From the NCBI RefSeq assembly GCF_001561955.1, contig NZ_CP014223.1, positions 248,001 through 312,000 on the forward strand: a stretch of DNA of 64,000 nt, written 5' to 3'. Both the position numbers and the translations under genes were made by a program. The DNA is from Anaerotignum propionicum DSM 1682 (GTDB lineage: Bacteria; Bacillota; Clostridia; Lachnospirales; Anaerotignaceae). Positions within the stretch are counted from its first letter, which is position 1. The number at the start of each line of letters is the position of its first letter. The notes beneath the pieces were generated by a model. The model was not told the DNA's origin and did not search any database. It was given only the letters and a program-made list of their open reading frames with translations. This document shows positions 1 to 8,919 of this stretch, piece after piece.

Positions 1-1328
1 TACATTTGCGCCTCTCAAATCTGCAAATTGTTGCATTGGGGTATTTTATTGTGGCAGTTGTGGGAACGGTGCTGCTTTTGCTTCCCATTTCTTCTGCTGA
101 GGGAAAAACCACTCTCCTAGAGGCTCTGTTTACGGCTGTTTCTGCATCCTGCGTAACAGGGCTTGTTTTGGTAGATACCAGCATACACTGGACGTTGTTC
201 GGTCAGCTTGTTATTTTATTACTGATTCAGGTAGGCGGAATGGGGTTTATGACAATTGGCATACGGTTTTTGTTGTTGGTACGGCATAAAATTAGCTTGC
301 GTGAGCGGGAGGTAATGGTAGAAAGCATCAATGCCTCTCAATTGGGTGGCATAGTAAATTTGACAAGTAAAATATTTAAGTGGACACTTTTGTTTGAAGG
401 GATAGGTGCAGTATTATTGGCAATCCGCTTTATTCCTGAGTTTGGACTGAAAAAGGGATTGTTTTACAGCATCTTTCATGCCGTGTCTGCTTTTTGTAAC
501 GCAGGGTTTGATTTGATGGGGATAAAGAAGCCCTTTGATTCCATGGTTTCCTATTCCAACGATGTATTGGTAAGTGGTACGTTGATGCTTTTAATTATCA
601 TTGGCGGAATTGGTTTTTTTGTCTGGGACGATATCAACACCCATGGTTTTCGTTGGAAACGGTATATGCTGCATACAAAAATTGTACTGACTTGCTCCGT
701 TGTTTTGGTGATTGGCGGAGGCTTGCTATTTTTTCTTCTGGAAGGCAGAGCAACAGGGGTAGAAATGGGTGTAGGGGAACGGATTTTAACAGCGCTGTTT
801 CAATCTGTTACCTGTCGAACAGCAGGGTATAATACCATTGACACAGGGGCTATGAGCCAAGGGAGCAAGGTGCTTTCTATGCTTTTGATGTTTATTGGGG
901 GTAGCCCGGGATCAACGGCAGGTGGCATTAAAACAACGACTCTGTCAGTATTCATTCTGTATACGGTTTGCGGCATCAAAAGAGAAGGACGGGCAACTGC
1001 TTTTGGAAGAACCCTTCCTAGAGATTCTGTTGAAAAGGCGGTTTCTATTTTTACCATTAGCTTGGGACTGGCTTTAACGGCTACCTTGTTTATCTGTGCA
1101 ATGCAGCCATTTGCTGGAGTTGATGTGCTGTTTGAGGTATTTTCGGCCCTGGGAACGGTGGGTTTAACCACAGGGATAACCCGAGAGTTGGCGCCTGCCA
1201 GTGCATACGTAATTACAATATTGATGTTTTTAGGGCGGGTGGGCAGTGTATCCTTAGCCACAGCATTGCTGGAAAAAAAGGCAAGGCCTCCCGTGACATC
1301 ACCCGAAGAAAAAATAATGATTGGGTAA
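1..1328 (+). CDS. ktrB: Ktr/Trk potassium uptake membrane subunit, 5' end cut by window
   Basis: Ion-conducting subunit of a Ktr-type K+ uptake system in the cytoplasmic membrane. The four pore loops of the TrkH/KtrB family are visible, each with its filter glycine: CVTGLVLVDT near residue 50 of the visible part, then SAFCNAGFDLMG, TCRTAGYNTID and ALGTVGLTTGIT. The conserved stretch GGSPGSTAGGIKTTT is also present. The visible protein is about 440 residues, close to full length. The reading frame is open at the left edge. The first possible start in the window is a TTG at 6 with no ribosome site visible, so the true start is probably just outside. The RCK subunit follows 11 bases downstream, giving a KtrB-KtrA operon. 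Confidence 0.9.
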   Translation, partial: HLRLSNLQIVALGYFIVAVVGTVLLLLPISSAEGKTTLLEALFTAVSASCVTGLVLVDTSIHWTLFGQLVILLLIQVGGMGFMTIGIRFLLLVRHKISLREREVMVESINASQLGGIVNLTSKIFKWTLLFEGIGAVLLAIRFIPEFGLKKGLFYSIFHAVSAFCNAGFDLMGIKKPFDSMVSYSNDVLVSGTLMLLIIIGGIGFFVWDDINTHGFRWKRYMLHTKIVLTCSVVLVIGGGLLFFLLEGRATGVEMGVGERILTALFQSVTCRTAGYNTIDTGAMSQGSKVLSMLLMFIGGSPGSTAGGIKTTTLSVFILYTVCGIKREGRATAFGRTLPRDSVEKAVSIFTISLGLALTATLFICAMQPFAGVDVLFEVFSALGTVGLTTGITRELAPASAYVITILMFLGRVGSVSLATALLEKKARPPVTSPEEKIMIG

Positions 1329-1339
1329 GGTGAGTTGGA

Positions 1340-1984
1340 ATGAAATCATTTTTAATCATTGGCATGGGCTCTTTTGGGCATCACTTATGCCGAAGCTTGG
1401 AAAGGCAAAATTGCGAAATTATGATTGTTGACGAGAGGCAGGAGTATCTTGAAGATATGCTTCCTTATGTTACCAGTGCAAAAATTGGGGATTGCACCAA
1501 CCCAGAGGTTTTGCGCAGTTTTGATATTACGTCCTTTGATGCCTGCTTTGTTAGTGTAGGTAGCAGTTTTCAAAATAGCTTGCAAATTACCAGTTTATTG
1601 AAGGAGCTGGGGGCGAAAAAAGTTTACAGCAAGGCTGATGAGGATATACAAGCAAAGTTTTTGCTGCGCAACGGCGCGGATGAGGTGATTTATCCCGAAA
1701 AAGACGGAGCGGAGCGAATTGCCATTCGTGTCAGCTCGGACAATATTTTTGATTCCATTGAAATTTCCGAGGGGTATTATATTATGGAGATCCAGCCTCG
1801 TCGGGAATGGTTTGGAAAAACTATTCAAGAATTGAATTTTCGCAAAAAGTATCGTTTGAATATTATGGCTGTAAAAAGAGATAAGGAACTTTTTCCCATG
1901 CCTGGTTTAAATTATGAATTTTCTGAAGGAGAGCACCTCATGGTTCTGGGTCATATTGATGATATCAGAAAGGTAACAAAATAG
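1340..1984 (+). CDS. ktrA: KtrA/TrkA-type RCK regulatory subunit of K+ uptake
   Basis: Cytoplasmic gating subunit that binds nucleotide and controls the KtrB pore. The 214-residue protein has an RCK_N Rossmann fold at the N-terminus, with the glycine motif IIGMGSFGHHLC at residues 5-16 and an acidic residue ending the second strand (MIVDER). A C-terminal RCK_C ligand domain covers roughly residues 135-214. In Firmicutes the C-terminal domain of KtrA binds cyclic di-AMP; that is family knowledge, not visible here. ATG at 1340 follows AAGGTGAG. The gene sits 11 bases after the ktrB stop, so the two are surely cotranscribed. Confidence 0.93.
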   Translation: MKSFLIIGMGSFGHHLCRSLERQNCEIMIVDERQEYLEDMLPYVTSAKIGDCTNPEVLRSFDITSFDACFVSVGSSFQNSLQITSLLKELGAKKVYSKADEDIQAKFLLRNGADEVIYPEKDGAERIAIRVSSDNIFDSIEISEGYYIMEIQPRREWFGKTIQELNFRKKYRLNIMAVKRDKELFPMPGLNYEFSEGEHLMVLGHIDDIRKVTK

Positions 1985-2384
1985 TTTTACAAAACTCCAT
2001 TTTATTTTGTTCTGTAAGTATTTGAGGAGCAAGAAACGGGCAAAATGAGGACGGATAGACCGTTGTGAGCATTCATAAGGTTTTCAGCTTTTTTAAAGGA
2101 TTTGGATTGGCTGGATACTTAATTTATTCTGTGTATGTCTTTCAGAAGAATGTGTCTACATAGGACAGGTTTCATTCTGATGCGCTGTTGATAGGGTGGT
2201 TGTTTTAACCAGAGGAACCATACTTTACTCCGATTAAGGAAAAATTAGTTAGAAAGCTTAAATCTTTGTTAAGAACCCCCCAAACAGGTAATTTATCCTT
2301 GCCTATGGGGGTATTCTGATGTTAAACTATAAAAATGTAATAGTCTGCCTGTTTGGGCAGAAAAAAAGAATGAGGTGGACCATA
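1985..2384 (+). promoter_or_regulatory. secA leader region with two competing hairpins
   Basis: About 400 bases without a conventional gene. Near secA, two stems share the same C-rich strand. ACCCCC at 2275-2280 can pair with GGGGGT at 2307-2312. Alternatively CCCAAACAGG at 2279-2288 can pair with CCTGTTTGGG at 2348-2357, a perfect 10 bp match. The two cannot form together. No U-tract follows either stem, so this is not a plain terminator. The rest of the gap shows nothing I recognise. Confidence 0.4.
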
Positions 2385-4958
2385 ATGGGTTTTTTTGAAA
2401 AGATATTTGGCAATTACAGCGAAAAGGAAATAAAGCGGATTACGCCGATTGTTAAGAAGATTGAAGGCTTGGCGCCTCAATATGAAACCCTCACAGATGA
2501 GGAATTGAGATGCAAAACCCAAGAATTTAAGGACAGATTGGCAAAGGGCGAAACCTTGGACGATATATTGCCGGAAGCATATGCCGTTGTACGTGAGGCA
2601 TCTTCTCGCCCTCATGTGTTGAATATGCGCCATTTCCCCGTGCAGCTGATGGGTGGTATTGTTATGCATCAGGGACGTATTGCCGAAATGAGAACCGGTG
2701 AAGGTAAAACATTGGTGGCAACCCTATCTGCATATTTGAATGCCTTAGAGGGCAAGGGCGTTCATGTTGTAACGGTCAATGATTATTTGGCACAGCGTGA
2801 CTCTCAGTGGATGGGCGAGGTTTTTCGTTTCCTTGGCTTAACGGTAGGCTGTATTTTAAATAATATGGATAACGATGAAAGACGTGAGGCTTATGCCTGC
2901 GATATTACCTATGGAACCAATAACGAATTTGGTTTTGATTACCTGCGTGACAACATGGTGGTAAAAAAAGAGAGCATGGTGCAAAGAGAGCTGCATTTTG
3001 CAATCATCGACGAAGTTGACTCCGTTTTGATTGATGAGGCGAGAACGCCTTTGATTATTTCCGGCAGTGGCTCAAAATCTACGGATTTATATCGCGTTGC
3101 AGATTTGTTTGTGAAACAGTTGAAAAAAGGCCGTATTATAAACGAAGATGAAGCAATGAACCCCCTGCTTAGAGAAGAGCTTCAGGAAGAAGGGGATTTT
3201 GTTTTGGATGAAAAAGCAAAATCCGTTGTATTGACCCAAGAAGGTGTTGAAAAAGCAGAAAAATTCTTTTCTGTGGATAACCTTTCTGACCCTGAAAATA
3301 TGGAATTGCAGCATCACATTAACAACGCACTGAAAGCTAATTACAATATGCATCTGGATAAGGACTATGTTATTGCCGAAGGTGAAATTGTTATTGTAGA
3401 TGAATTTACAGGGCGTATGATGCCCGGCAGACGCTATTCTGACGGTTTGCATCAGGCCATTGAGGCAAAAGAAAACGTACAGGTTAGAAGGGAAAGCAAA
3501 ACCCTTGCTACCATTACCTTCCAGAACTACTTCAATAAATATAAGAAAAAAGCGGGCATGACTGGTACTGCCAAAACAGAGGAAGATGAATTCCGTAATA
3601 TTTATGGCATGGACGTTGTGGAAATTCCCACAAATAGACCTGTTCAAAGAAATGATTTGCAAGACGTTGTATATCGCACAGAGGCAGGAAAATTCCGCGC
3701 TGTAGTTAAGGATATCATGGAGGCAAATGCCAAGGGGCAGCCTGTTTTGGTAGGTACTATAACTATTGATAAGTCTGAAGAGTTGAGCAAATACTTGAAA
3801 AGAGAAGGCATAAAGCATCAGGTTTTGAATGCCAAATACCACGCCCAAGAGGCAGAAATTGTTTCCCTTGCAGGACAGATGGGCGCAGTAACCATTGCTA
3901 CCAATATGGCAGGCCGTGGTACGGATATTAAGCTGGGTGATGGCGTTGCTGAAATTGGCGGTCTGAAAATCATTGGTACAGAAAGACATGAATCCAGACG
4001 TATTGATAATCAGCTGCGCGGTCGTTCCGGTCGTCAGGGTGACCCTGGTGAATCCCGTTTCTATATCTCCCTTGAAGATGAATTGATGCGCTTATTTGGC
4101 TCCGAAAAGACCATGAAGCTTGTGGATGCCATGGGCATGAGTGAGGATGACCCCATCGAAGCGGGTATGTTGACAAAGGCTATTGAAAATGCCCAGAAGA
4201 AGGTAGAGGGTAACAACTTTGCCATTCGTAAGCATTTGCTTGAGTATGATCAGGTTATGAATGAACAGCGTGAAATCATTTATGGTGAACGCCGCCGTGT
4301 ATTATACGGCGAGGATTTGCGAGATAGCATCATGGCCATGATTCATCAGGTTGTTGCACGCAGCATAGACACCCATATGACTGATGAACAGCTTCCCGAA
4401 GAATGGGATATGGCAGCATTTAGCGAGCATTTTGCTTCAATCATTCCTGTGGGCAAGATAAATATAAAAGAAGATGCCTTGGCACAGATGAATAAAGATA
4501 AATTGAAGGAAAATTTGACAAAGCTTGGCGAGCAGTTATATGAAATGAAAGAGAAGGAAATCGGCGAAGCAGAACGTATGCGTGAGCTGGAGAGAGTCAT
4601 CATGCTTCGTGTGATTGACCAAAAGTGGATGGATCATATTGATACCATGGACCATATGCGTCAGGGTATCGGTCTGCATGCCTATGCCCAGAGAGACCCT
4701 TTGATAGAGTATAAATTTGCTGCTTACGATATGTTTGAGGATTTAAGCAATAACATTCAGGAGGATACACTGAGAATTTTGTATCGTATTCGTATTCAGA
4801 CAGAGGTGCAGCGTGAAGAAGTAGAACAGCCTATGTTCACAAACAAAGATGATTCCGCAGTAAAACAGCCTAAGAAGCGCAGTGACGAGAAGGTTGGTCG
4901 TAATGATTTATGCCCTTGCGGTAGTGGTAAGAAATATAAGCACTGCTGTGGTAGATAA
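2385..4958 (+). CDS. secA: SecA preprotein translocase ATPase
   Basis: Motor ATPase that drives unfolded preproteins through SecYEG. The 857-residue protein has Walker [14 protein letters not shown] near residue 100, the DEVDS Walker B-like motif, the helicase-like segment [13 protein letters not shown], and the C-terminal zinc site [13 protein letters not shown] that contacts SecB or ribosomes in other bacteria. I chose ATG 2385 because the protein then begins MGFFEKIFG, as in relatives, and GAGGTGG sits at 2372-2378. The frame continues 22 codons upstream to ATG 2319, which has its own GGGGG site at 2307-2311, so a longer form is possible. Confidence 0.97.
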   Translation: MGFFEKIFGNYSEKEIKRITPIVKKIEGLAPQYETLTDEELRCKTQEFKDRLAKGETLDDILPEAYAVVREASSRPHVLNMRHFPVQLMGGIVMHQGRIAEMRTGEGKTLVATLSAYLNALEGKGVHVVTVNDYLAQRDSQWMGEVFRFLGLTVGCILNNMDNDERREAYACDITYGTNNEFGFDYLRDNMVVKKESMVQRELHFAIIDEVDSVLIDEARTPLIISGSGSKSTDLYRVADLFVKQLKKGRIINEDEAMNPLLREELQEEGDFVLDEKAKSVVLTQEGVEKAEKFFSVDNLSDPENMELQHHINNALKANYNMHLDKDYVIAEGEIVIVDEFTGRMMPGRRYSDGLHQAIEAKENVQVRRESKTLATITFQNYFNKYKKKAGMTGTAKTEEDEFRNIYGMDVVEIPTNRPVQRNDLQDVVYRTEAGKFRAVVKDIMEANAKGQPVLVGTITIDKSEELSKYLKREGIKHQVLNAKYHAQEAEIVSLAGQMGAVTIATNMAGRGTDIKLGDGVAEIGGLKIIGTERHESRRIDNQLRGRSGRQGDPGESRFYISLEDELMRLFGSEKTMKLVDAMGMSEDDPIEAGMLTKAIENAQKKVEGNNFAIRKHLLEYDQVMNEQREIIYGERRRVLYGEDLRDSIMAMIHQVVARSIDTHMTDEQLPEEWDMAAFSEHFASIIPVGKINIKEDALAQMNKDKLKENLTKLGEQLYEMKEKEIGEAERMRELERVIMLRVIDQKWMDHIDTMDHMRQGIGLHAYAQRDPLIEYKFAAYDMFEDLSNNIQEDTLRILYRIRIQTEVQREEVEQPMFTNKDDSAVKQPKKRSDEKVGRNDLCPCGSGKKYKHCCGR

Positions 4959-4982
4959 TGATTTGCAATTGGGGGGAGAGAT

Positions 4983-5603
4983 ATGAATAAAATCATAGAA
5001 ATGCCCTTTTCCATACCCTTTTATACCCAGCGAGTGACTGAGGAGAGCTGGAAGGCCGATGGTTTTTTGGATTTTCAGGAAGGCTTAAGCTGGGAGATGA
5101 GAGGGTGTGGCATTGCATCCTTGCGTATGGTCATTGATGGGTTTTTACAGCAATCAGGTGGATTATACTGTGAAAAGCAAGGCACAATGATTCACAAGGG
5201 CCTGAAAAAAGAAGCCTATAAACAGGGTGTTGGTTGGATTCATCAGGGACTGGCAGAGATGGCAGGGGAATATGGACTTTTAGGCGTTGCCTATCGAGGA
5301 AAGAATGCCTTAGATGTTGCCGCAGAAATCCAACAAGGGAAGCCCTGCATCATTTCTGTCTCCCCCAGATTTGCAGGGGGTAAACCTGATGAAAACGGAA
5401 ATCCCTATGGCAAAGGCGGCCATTTGGTAGTTGCCTATGGCTGTGAAATGGATGAAGAGAGCAAACCTGTGGCTTTTCTGATACATCATCCATCTTGCTT
5501 TCTGGAGTATAATTGGCCACGGCATTGGGTTTCTATAGAGGAATTCGACGCATCTTTTTCCGGAAATTATATTGCATTCCAAAAGAGCGAAAGCCAGATT
5601 TAG
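4983..5603 (+). CDS. C39-like papain-fold cysteine peptidase
   Basis: A 206-residue protein with the layout of the peptidase C39-like family. The likely nucleophile cysteine lies in RGCGIASLRM near residue 42. A histidine lies in KGGHLVVAYG near residue 143, and FLIHHPS follows as the probable third catalytic region. There is no signal peptide or membrane segment, so it is presumably cytoplasmic. ATG 4983 follows a strong GGGGGGAGAG site, and the gene starts 25 bases after the secA stop, so it may be cotranscribed with secA. The substrate is unknown. Bacteriocin-leader cleavage, typical of C39 domains fused to ABC transporters, is unlikely because no transporter is attached. Confidence 0.7.
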   Translation: MNKIIEMPFSIPFYTQRVTEESWKADGFLDFQEGLSWEMRGCGIASLRMVIDGFLQQSGGLYCEKQGTMIHKGLKKEAYKQGVGWIHQGLAEMAGEYGLLGVAYRGKNALDVAAEIQQGKPCIISVSPRFAGGKPDENGNPYGKGGHLVVAYGCEMDEESKPVAFLIHHPSCFLEYNWPRHWVSIEEFDASFSGNYIAFQKSESQI

Positions 5604-5910
5604 AAAACAGTTGTTTTATTTAGAAAAGAACCGGTTTCACCCACATACTTGCTTTTTGAAAAAAGCCCAAAATTTTTTATTGAACCCCATTAATATGAGG
5701 TTTAAAAGGCTAAAGGTTTAAGGTGACAAAGATACAAGGTGTGGTTATACGTTTGTTAATATTCATAGCAAAAATGCATTTTTGCATATAAAAGTTTCGC
5801 TCAAGCCTTTTAAAGGGCTAGCAGGGTCGGGACAGCGTCCTGAGAACTTGACCATGTATTGTATTTTGCACATGATTATATATTTCATTTTTAAAGGAGT
5901 TGATTTTTAA
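5604..5910. repeat. Intergenic region with diverged copy of a dispersed element
   Basis: About 307 bases without a gene. Two stretches resemble the element at 59984-60243. The 19 bases at 5648-5666 (CTTGCTTTTTGAAAAAAGC) match 60021-60039 exactly. The stretch from about 5791 to 5845, with AAAGTTT..TCAAGCCTTTT and GGGACAGCGTCC, matches the far end of that element with changes. The middle part differs. The strong ribosome site AAAGGAG at 5893-5899 belongs to prfB. Confidence 0.5.
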
Positions 5911-7015
5911 ATGTTCGAGTTAGAACAGATCCGTCTGGGCCTTTCAGCTTATGACGAAAAATTAGAGGAAATGGGGGCTTCACTTTGACGTCGCTGGCGC
6001 AAAGGAGAAGATAACCGAATTAGAAGAACTTTCCGCAGACCCTGAATTTTGGGGGGATTTGGAGAAAAGTCAGAAAACATTGCAACAATTGAAGGCGCTG
6101 AAAAATAAGGTGGGTAAGTTTGAAACATTGGTTACCACCTATGAGGATATTCTCACTCTCATTGAAATGGGTATTGAGGAACAGGACGATAGCGTTTACG
6201 AAGAAGTAAAAGCAATGCGCAATACCTTTGAAACAGAATTTGAGGAATTGCATATCGCTACAATGCTGGATGGGGAATATGACCGTAACAATGCTATTGT
6301 TACCCTGCATGCAGGCACCGGTGGTACGGAAGCCTGCGATTGGACTAATATGCTGTTTCGTATGTATAGCAAATGGGCAGCGAAGGCTGGTTATGAAGTA
6401 GAAATTTTAGATATGTTAGATGGAGATGAGGCTGGCATAAAATCCGTTACCATTCAGGTAAATGGTGAAAATGCTTATGGCTATTTGAAGTCGGAAAAGG
6501 GCATTCACCGCCTAGTTCGTGTTTCCCCATTCGACAGCTCAGGAAGACGTCATACGTCGTTTGCATCCTGTGATGTTATGCCTGAAATCGAAAACGATAA
6601 TGAAATTGAAGTAAAGCCCGATGACATCCGTATTGATACTTACCGTGCCAGCGGCGCAGGTGGTCAGCACGTTAATAAAACCTCCTCGGCAATCCGTATC
6701 ACCCATTTCCCTACAGGAACTGTGGTGCAGTGTCAGGATGAAAGAAGTCAGTTCAGCAATAAGGATAGAGCCTTTAAAATGCTGAAAAGCAAGCTCCTTG
6801 CTTTGAAAATTGAGGAGCAGATGCAAAAGCTTGCCCAAATCAGAGGGGATGTCAAGGAAATTGGCTGGGGCAGTCAAATTCGCTCTTATGTATTCATGCC
6901 CTATACTATGGTAAAGGATCACCGTACAGGCGAGGAAACAGGCAACGTTGGCGCAGTCATGGATGGAGAAATTGATCCATTTATCAGCGCATATCTTGCT
7001 TGGATTCATAGCTAA
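5911..7015 (+). CDS. prfB: Peptide chain release factor 2, with programmed +1 frameshift
   Basis: Releases finished proteins at UGA and UAA codons. The zero frame starts at ATG 5911 and runs 25 codons to a TGA at 5986-5988. The slip site CTT-TGA-C follows GGGGG at 5973-5977, which acts as an internal Shine-Dalgarno. A +1 shift continues as SLDVAGAKEK and gives a 367-residue protein. The second frame carries the RF2 specificity tripeptide in VSPFDSSGRR and the catalytic GGQ in SGAGGQHVNKTSS. Because the stop is UGA, RF2 controls its own synthesis, as in most bacteria. A gene caller would start it wrongly at 6059 or split it. The pseudouridine synthase gene follows 11 bases later. Confidence 0.96.
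5971..5990 (+). promoter_or_regulatory. prfB programmed frameshift site
   Basis: The parts are GGGGG at 5973-5977, the slippery codon CTT at 5983-5985, and TGA at 5986-5988 followed by C, a weak termination context. This matches the classical RF2 autoregulatory site. Low RF2 lets the ribosome slip forward one base; high RF2 terminates the 25-residue peptide. Confidence 0.93.
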
Positions 7016-7026
7016 AGGAGAACGTA

Positions 7027-8013
7027 TTGAAAGAGATCAGAATTACCAAAAATGAAGAGAATCAAAGGCTGGATAAATTCCTGCTGAAATATATGAATAA
7101 GGCTTCCAAAGCCTTTATTTATAAGATGCTTAGAAAAAAACGCATCAAATATAATGGAAAAAAGGCGGAAGGCAGCGAGTTACTCCGAGCGGGTGACTCC
7201 CTTTCGCTGTATCTTTCCGAGGAAACCATGTGTTCTTTCATGGAGGAAAAGGCTGTTGCCCAAGCAAAGCGTCATTTTGCCATCGTTTTTGAGGATGATG
7301 ATGTTCTTGCTGTGGCAAAGCCGGCAGGTCTTTTGACTCACCCGGAAAAGAGTGAGGATAAGGATACTTTAATCGATCAGGTTTTGTTTTACCTCTATGA
7401 AAAAGGGCAGTATGCACCTTCCATGGAAAGTACCTTTACCCCTGCTCTTTGCAACCGTTTGGATCGTAATACCAGCGGTATTGTGTTGGCAGGAAAAACC
7501 TTGAAAGGCGTGCAGAGTCTGAATGAGGCCATTCGTAACAAGCAGGTGGACAAGTACTACCTTACGTTGGTTCAGGGAGAGGTAAAGCAAGCCGGTGAAA
7601 TTTCTGCTTTTCTTTCCAAGGAAGAGGGCAAAAACCAAGTGCGTATTTCAAAGGAAGCGGGCATTGATGGCAAAGAAAGCATTACCCGTTATCGCCCCTT
7701 AGCCTATCAAAATGGCTATACCCTTTTGGAGATTCACTTAATTACAGGAAAAACCCATCAGATCCGTGCCCATATGCAAGCCATGGGGCATCCGGTTGTG
7801 GGTGACCGAAAATATGGAGATACCGCGGTAAATCAAGAATTTAGACAGAACTTTGGTCTGTCAAACCAGTTTTTACATGGGGCAAGGCTTGTATTTTCCA
7901 ACACGGACGGTTTTTTAAGCTATTTGAAGGGCAAAACCCTCATTGCACCGTTACCGAAGGTATTTCAGCAGATTGTAGAAGATATTTTTGGGGAAAGTGT
8001 GGCGTTGGAGTAA
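7027..8013 (+). CDS. RluA-family RNA pseudouridine synthase
   Basis: Isomerises uridine to pseudouridine in structured RNA, most likely 23S rRNA. The 328-residue protein has an N-terminal S4 RNA-binding domain (about residues 1-60, with QRLDKFLLKYM) and an RluA catalytic domain with the essential aspartate in CNRLDRNTSGIVLAGK near residue 148. The motif GKTHQIRAHMQAMGHPVVGD is typical of the family. The NRLD in place of the common HRLD is seen in several clostridial members. It uses a TTG start at 7027 with AAAGGAG at 7014-7020. The target site cannot be told from sequence alone. Confidence 0.9.
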   Translation: MKEIRITKNEENQRLDKFLLKYMNKASKAFIYKMLRKKRIKYNGKKAEGSELLRAGDSLSLYLSEETMCSFMEEKAVAQAKRHFAIVFEDDDVLAVAKPAGLLTHPEKSEDKDTLIDQVLFYLYEKGQYAPSMESTFTPALCNRLDRNTSGIVLAGKTLKGVQSLNEAIRNKQVDKYYLTLVQGEVKQAGEISAFLSKEEGKNQVRISKEAGIDGKESITRYRPLAYQNGYTLLEIHLITGKTHQIRAHMQAMGHPVVGDRKYGDTAVNQEFRQNFGLSNQFLHGARLVFSNTDGFLSYLKGKTLIAPLPKVFQQIVEDIFGESVALE

Positions 8014-8029
8014 CGAAGGAGGCGCAAAT

Positions 8030-8764
8030 ATGAAAGCCATTATATTGGCGGCAGGCTATGCAACAAGGCTATATCCTTTAACTTTGCATAAGTCTAAGGC
8101 TTTGCTCCCGATTAATAAAAAGCCGATTATTGATTATATTATTGATGAAATGAACCATGTAGAAGGTTTGGATGAGATTTATGTGGTTACTAACAGCCGT
8201 TTTTACGAACAGTTTTTAGACTGGGCGAAAACGGTTCATAGTAAGGTGCCCGTTTTTATTTTAGATGATGGAACTACGGATGACAGCAACAAACGGGGGG
8301 CAATTGGAGATATTTCCTTTGTCATTCAAGAGATGAAAATTGACGACGAGCTGATGGTCATTGCGGGGGATAATTTCTTTACCTATTCCTTGAAGGATTA
8401 TGTGGATTATTTTCATGAAAAAAATCGGGACTGTGTTTGTGTGAAGGTTTGGGAGGACAAAGAGTCTTTATCCCAATTTGGAATAGCCCTTTTGAATGAA
8501 AAGGGATTGGTTCTGGATATTGAAGAGAAACCACAACAACCAAAATCAAATACTGTCGTGTTTGCCACGTACTTATATAAAAAGGAAACGGTACCTCTTT
8601 TTGCCACCTATTTGGCTGAGGGGAATAAGCCAGATGCACCGGGGAATTTCCCTGCTTGGTTGTATCGGCGCAAAGAAGTGTATGCCTATACATTCACGGA
8701 GGAATGCTATGATATCGGTACGCCGGAAAGCTACCGTGAGGTTTGCGAAATGTTTGAGGATTAA
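8030..8764 (+). CDS. Sugar-phosphate nucleotidyltransferase
   Basis: Transfers a nucleoside monophosphate onto a sugar 1-phosphate to make an NDP-sugar. The 244-residue protein begins with the nucleotide-binding signature MKAIILAAGYATRLYPLT, in which the usual G-x-G-x-R loop reads GYATR. A metal-binding aspartate lies in VIAGDNFF near residue 110, and ECYDIGTPESY near the C-terminus is typical of RmlA/HddC-like enzymes. There is no hexapeptide-repeat domain. ATG 8030 is preceded by AAGGAGG at 8016-8022. No other sugar pathway gene is nearby, so the product sugar is unknown. Confidence 0.85.
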   Translation: MKAIILAAGYATRLYPLTLHKSKALLPINKKPIIDYIIDEMNHVEGLDEIYVVTNSRFYEQFLDWAKTVHSKVPVFILDDGTTDDSNKRGAIGDISFVIQEMKIDDELMVIAGDNFFTYSLKDYVDYFHEKNRDCVCVKVWEDKESLSQFGIALLNEKGLVLDIEEKPQQPKSNTVVFATYLYKKETVPLFATYLAEGNKPDAPGNFPAWLYRRKEVYAYTFTEECYDIGTPESYREVCEMFED

Positions 8765-8894
8765 GTCCGAGTCCGACGCAATTGCGGCGACTGACAGCAA
8801 AAAGAGCCGCTTGATGCTCTCCCGTAAGGAAGTAAACAAATTGCTTCTTTATGAGAGGACGTCCCAGCGGTTTTTTAATGTAAATTTAAAATGA
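8754..8894 (+). CDS. Possible 46-residue small protein or remnant
   Basis: Between the nucleotidyltransferase and prmA there is a short open frame, from a TTG at 8754 or an ATG at 8817 to 8894. It reads like protein: charged, with RKEVNKLLLYERTSQR near its end. It overlaps the end of the upstream gene by 11 bases if the TTG is used. No convincing ribosome site stands before either start. I do not recognise a family. It may be a decayed gene end or chance. Confidence 0.2.
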   Translation: MRIKSESDAIAATDSKKSRLMLSRKEVNKLLLYERTSQRFFNVNLK

Positions 8895-8919
8895 AAATAC
8901 GCTAAAAAGGAGAAATACC

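Noticed and set aside
800-1261. 153-residue minus-strand frame inside ktrB
   Set aside because: Antisense of a well-supported membrane protein gene; no start signal and no family resemblance.
3087-3989. 300-residue open frame on the minus strand inside secA
   Set aside because: It lies wholly within a certain secA gene, is rich in Phe, Cys and His as antisense shadows are, and has no ribosome site.
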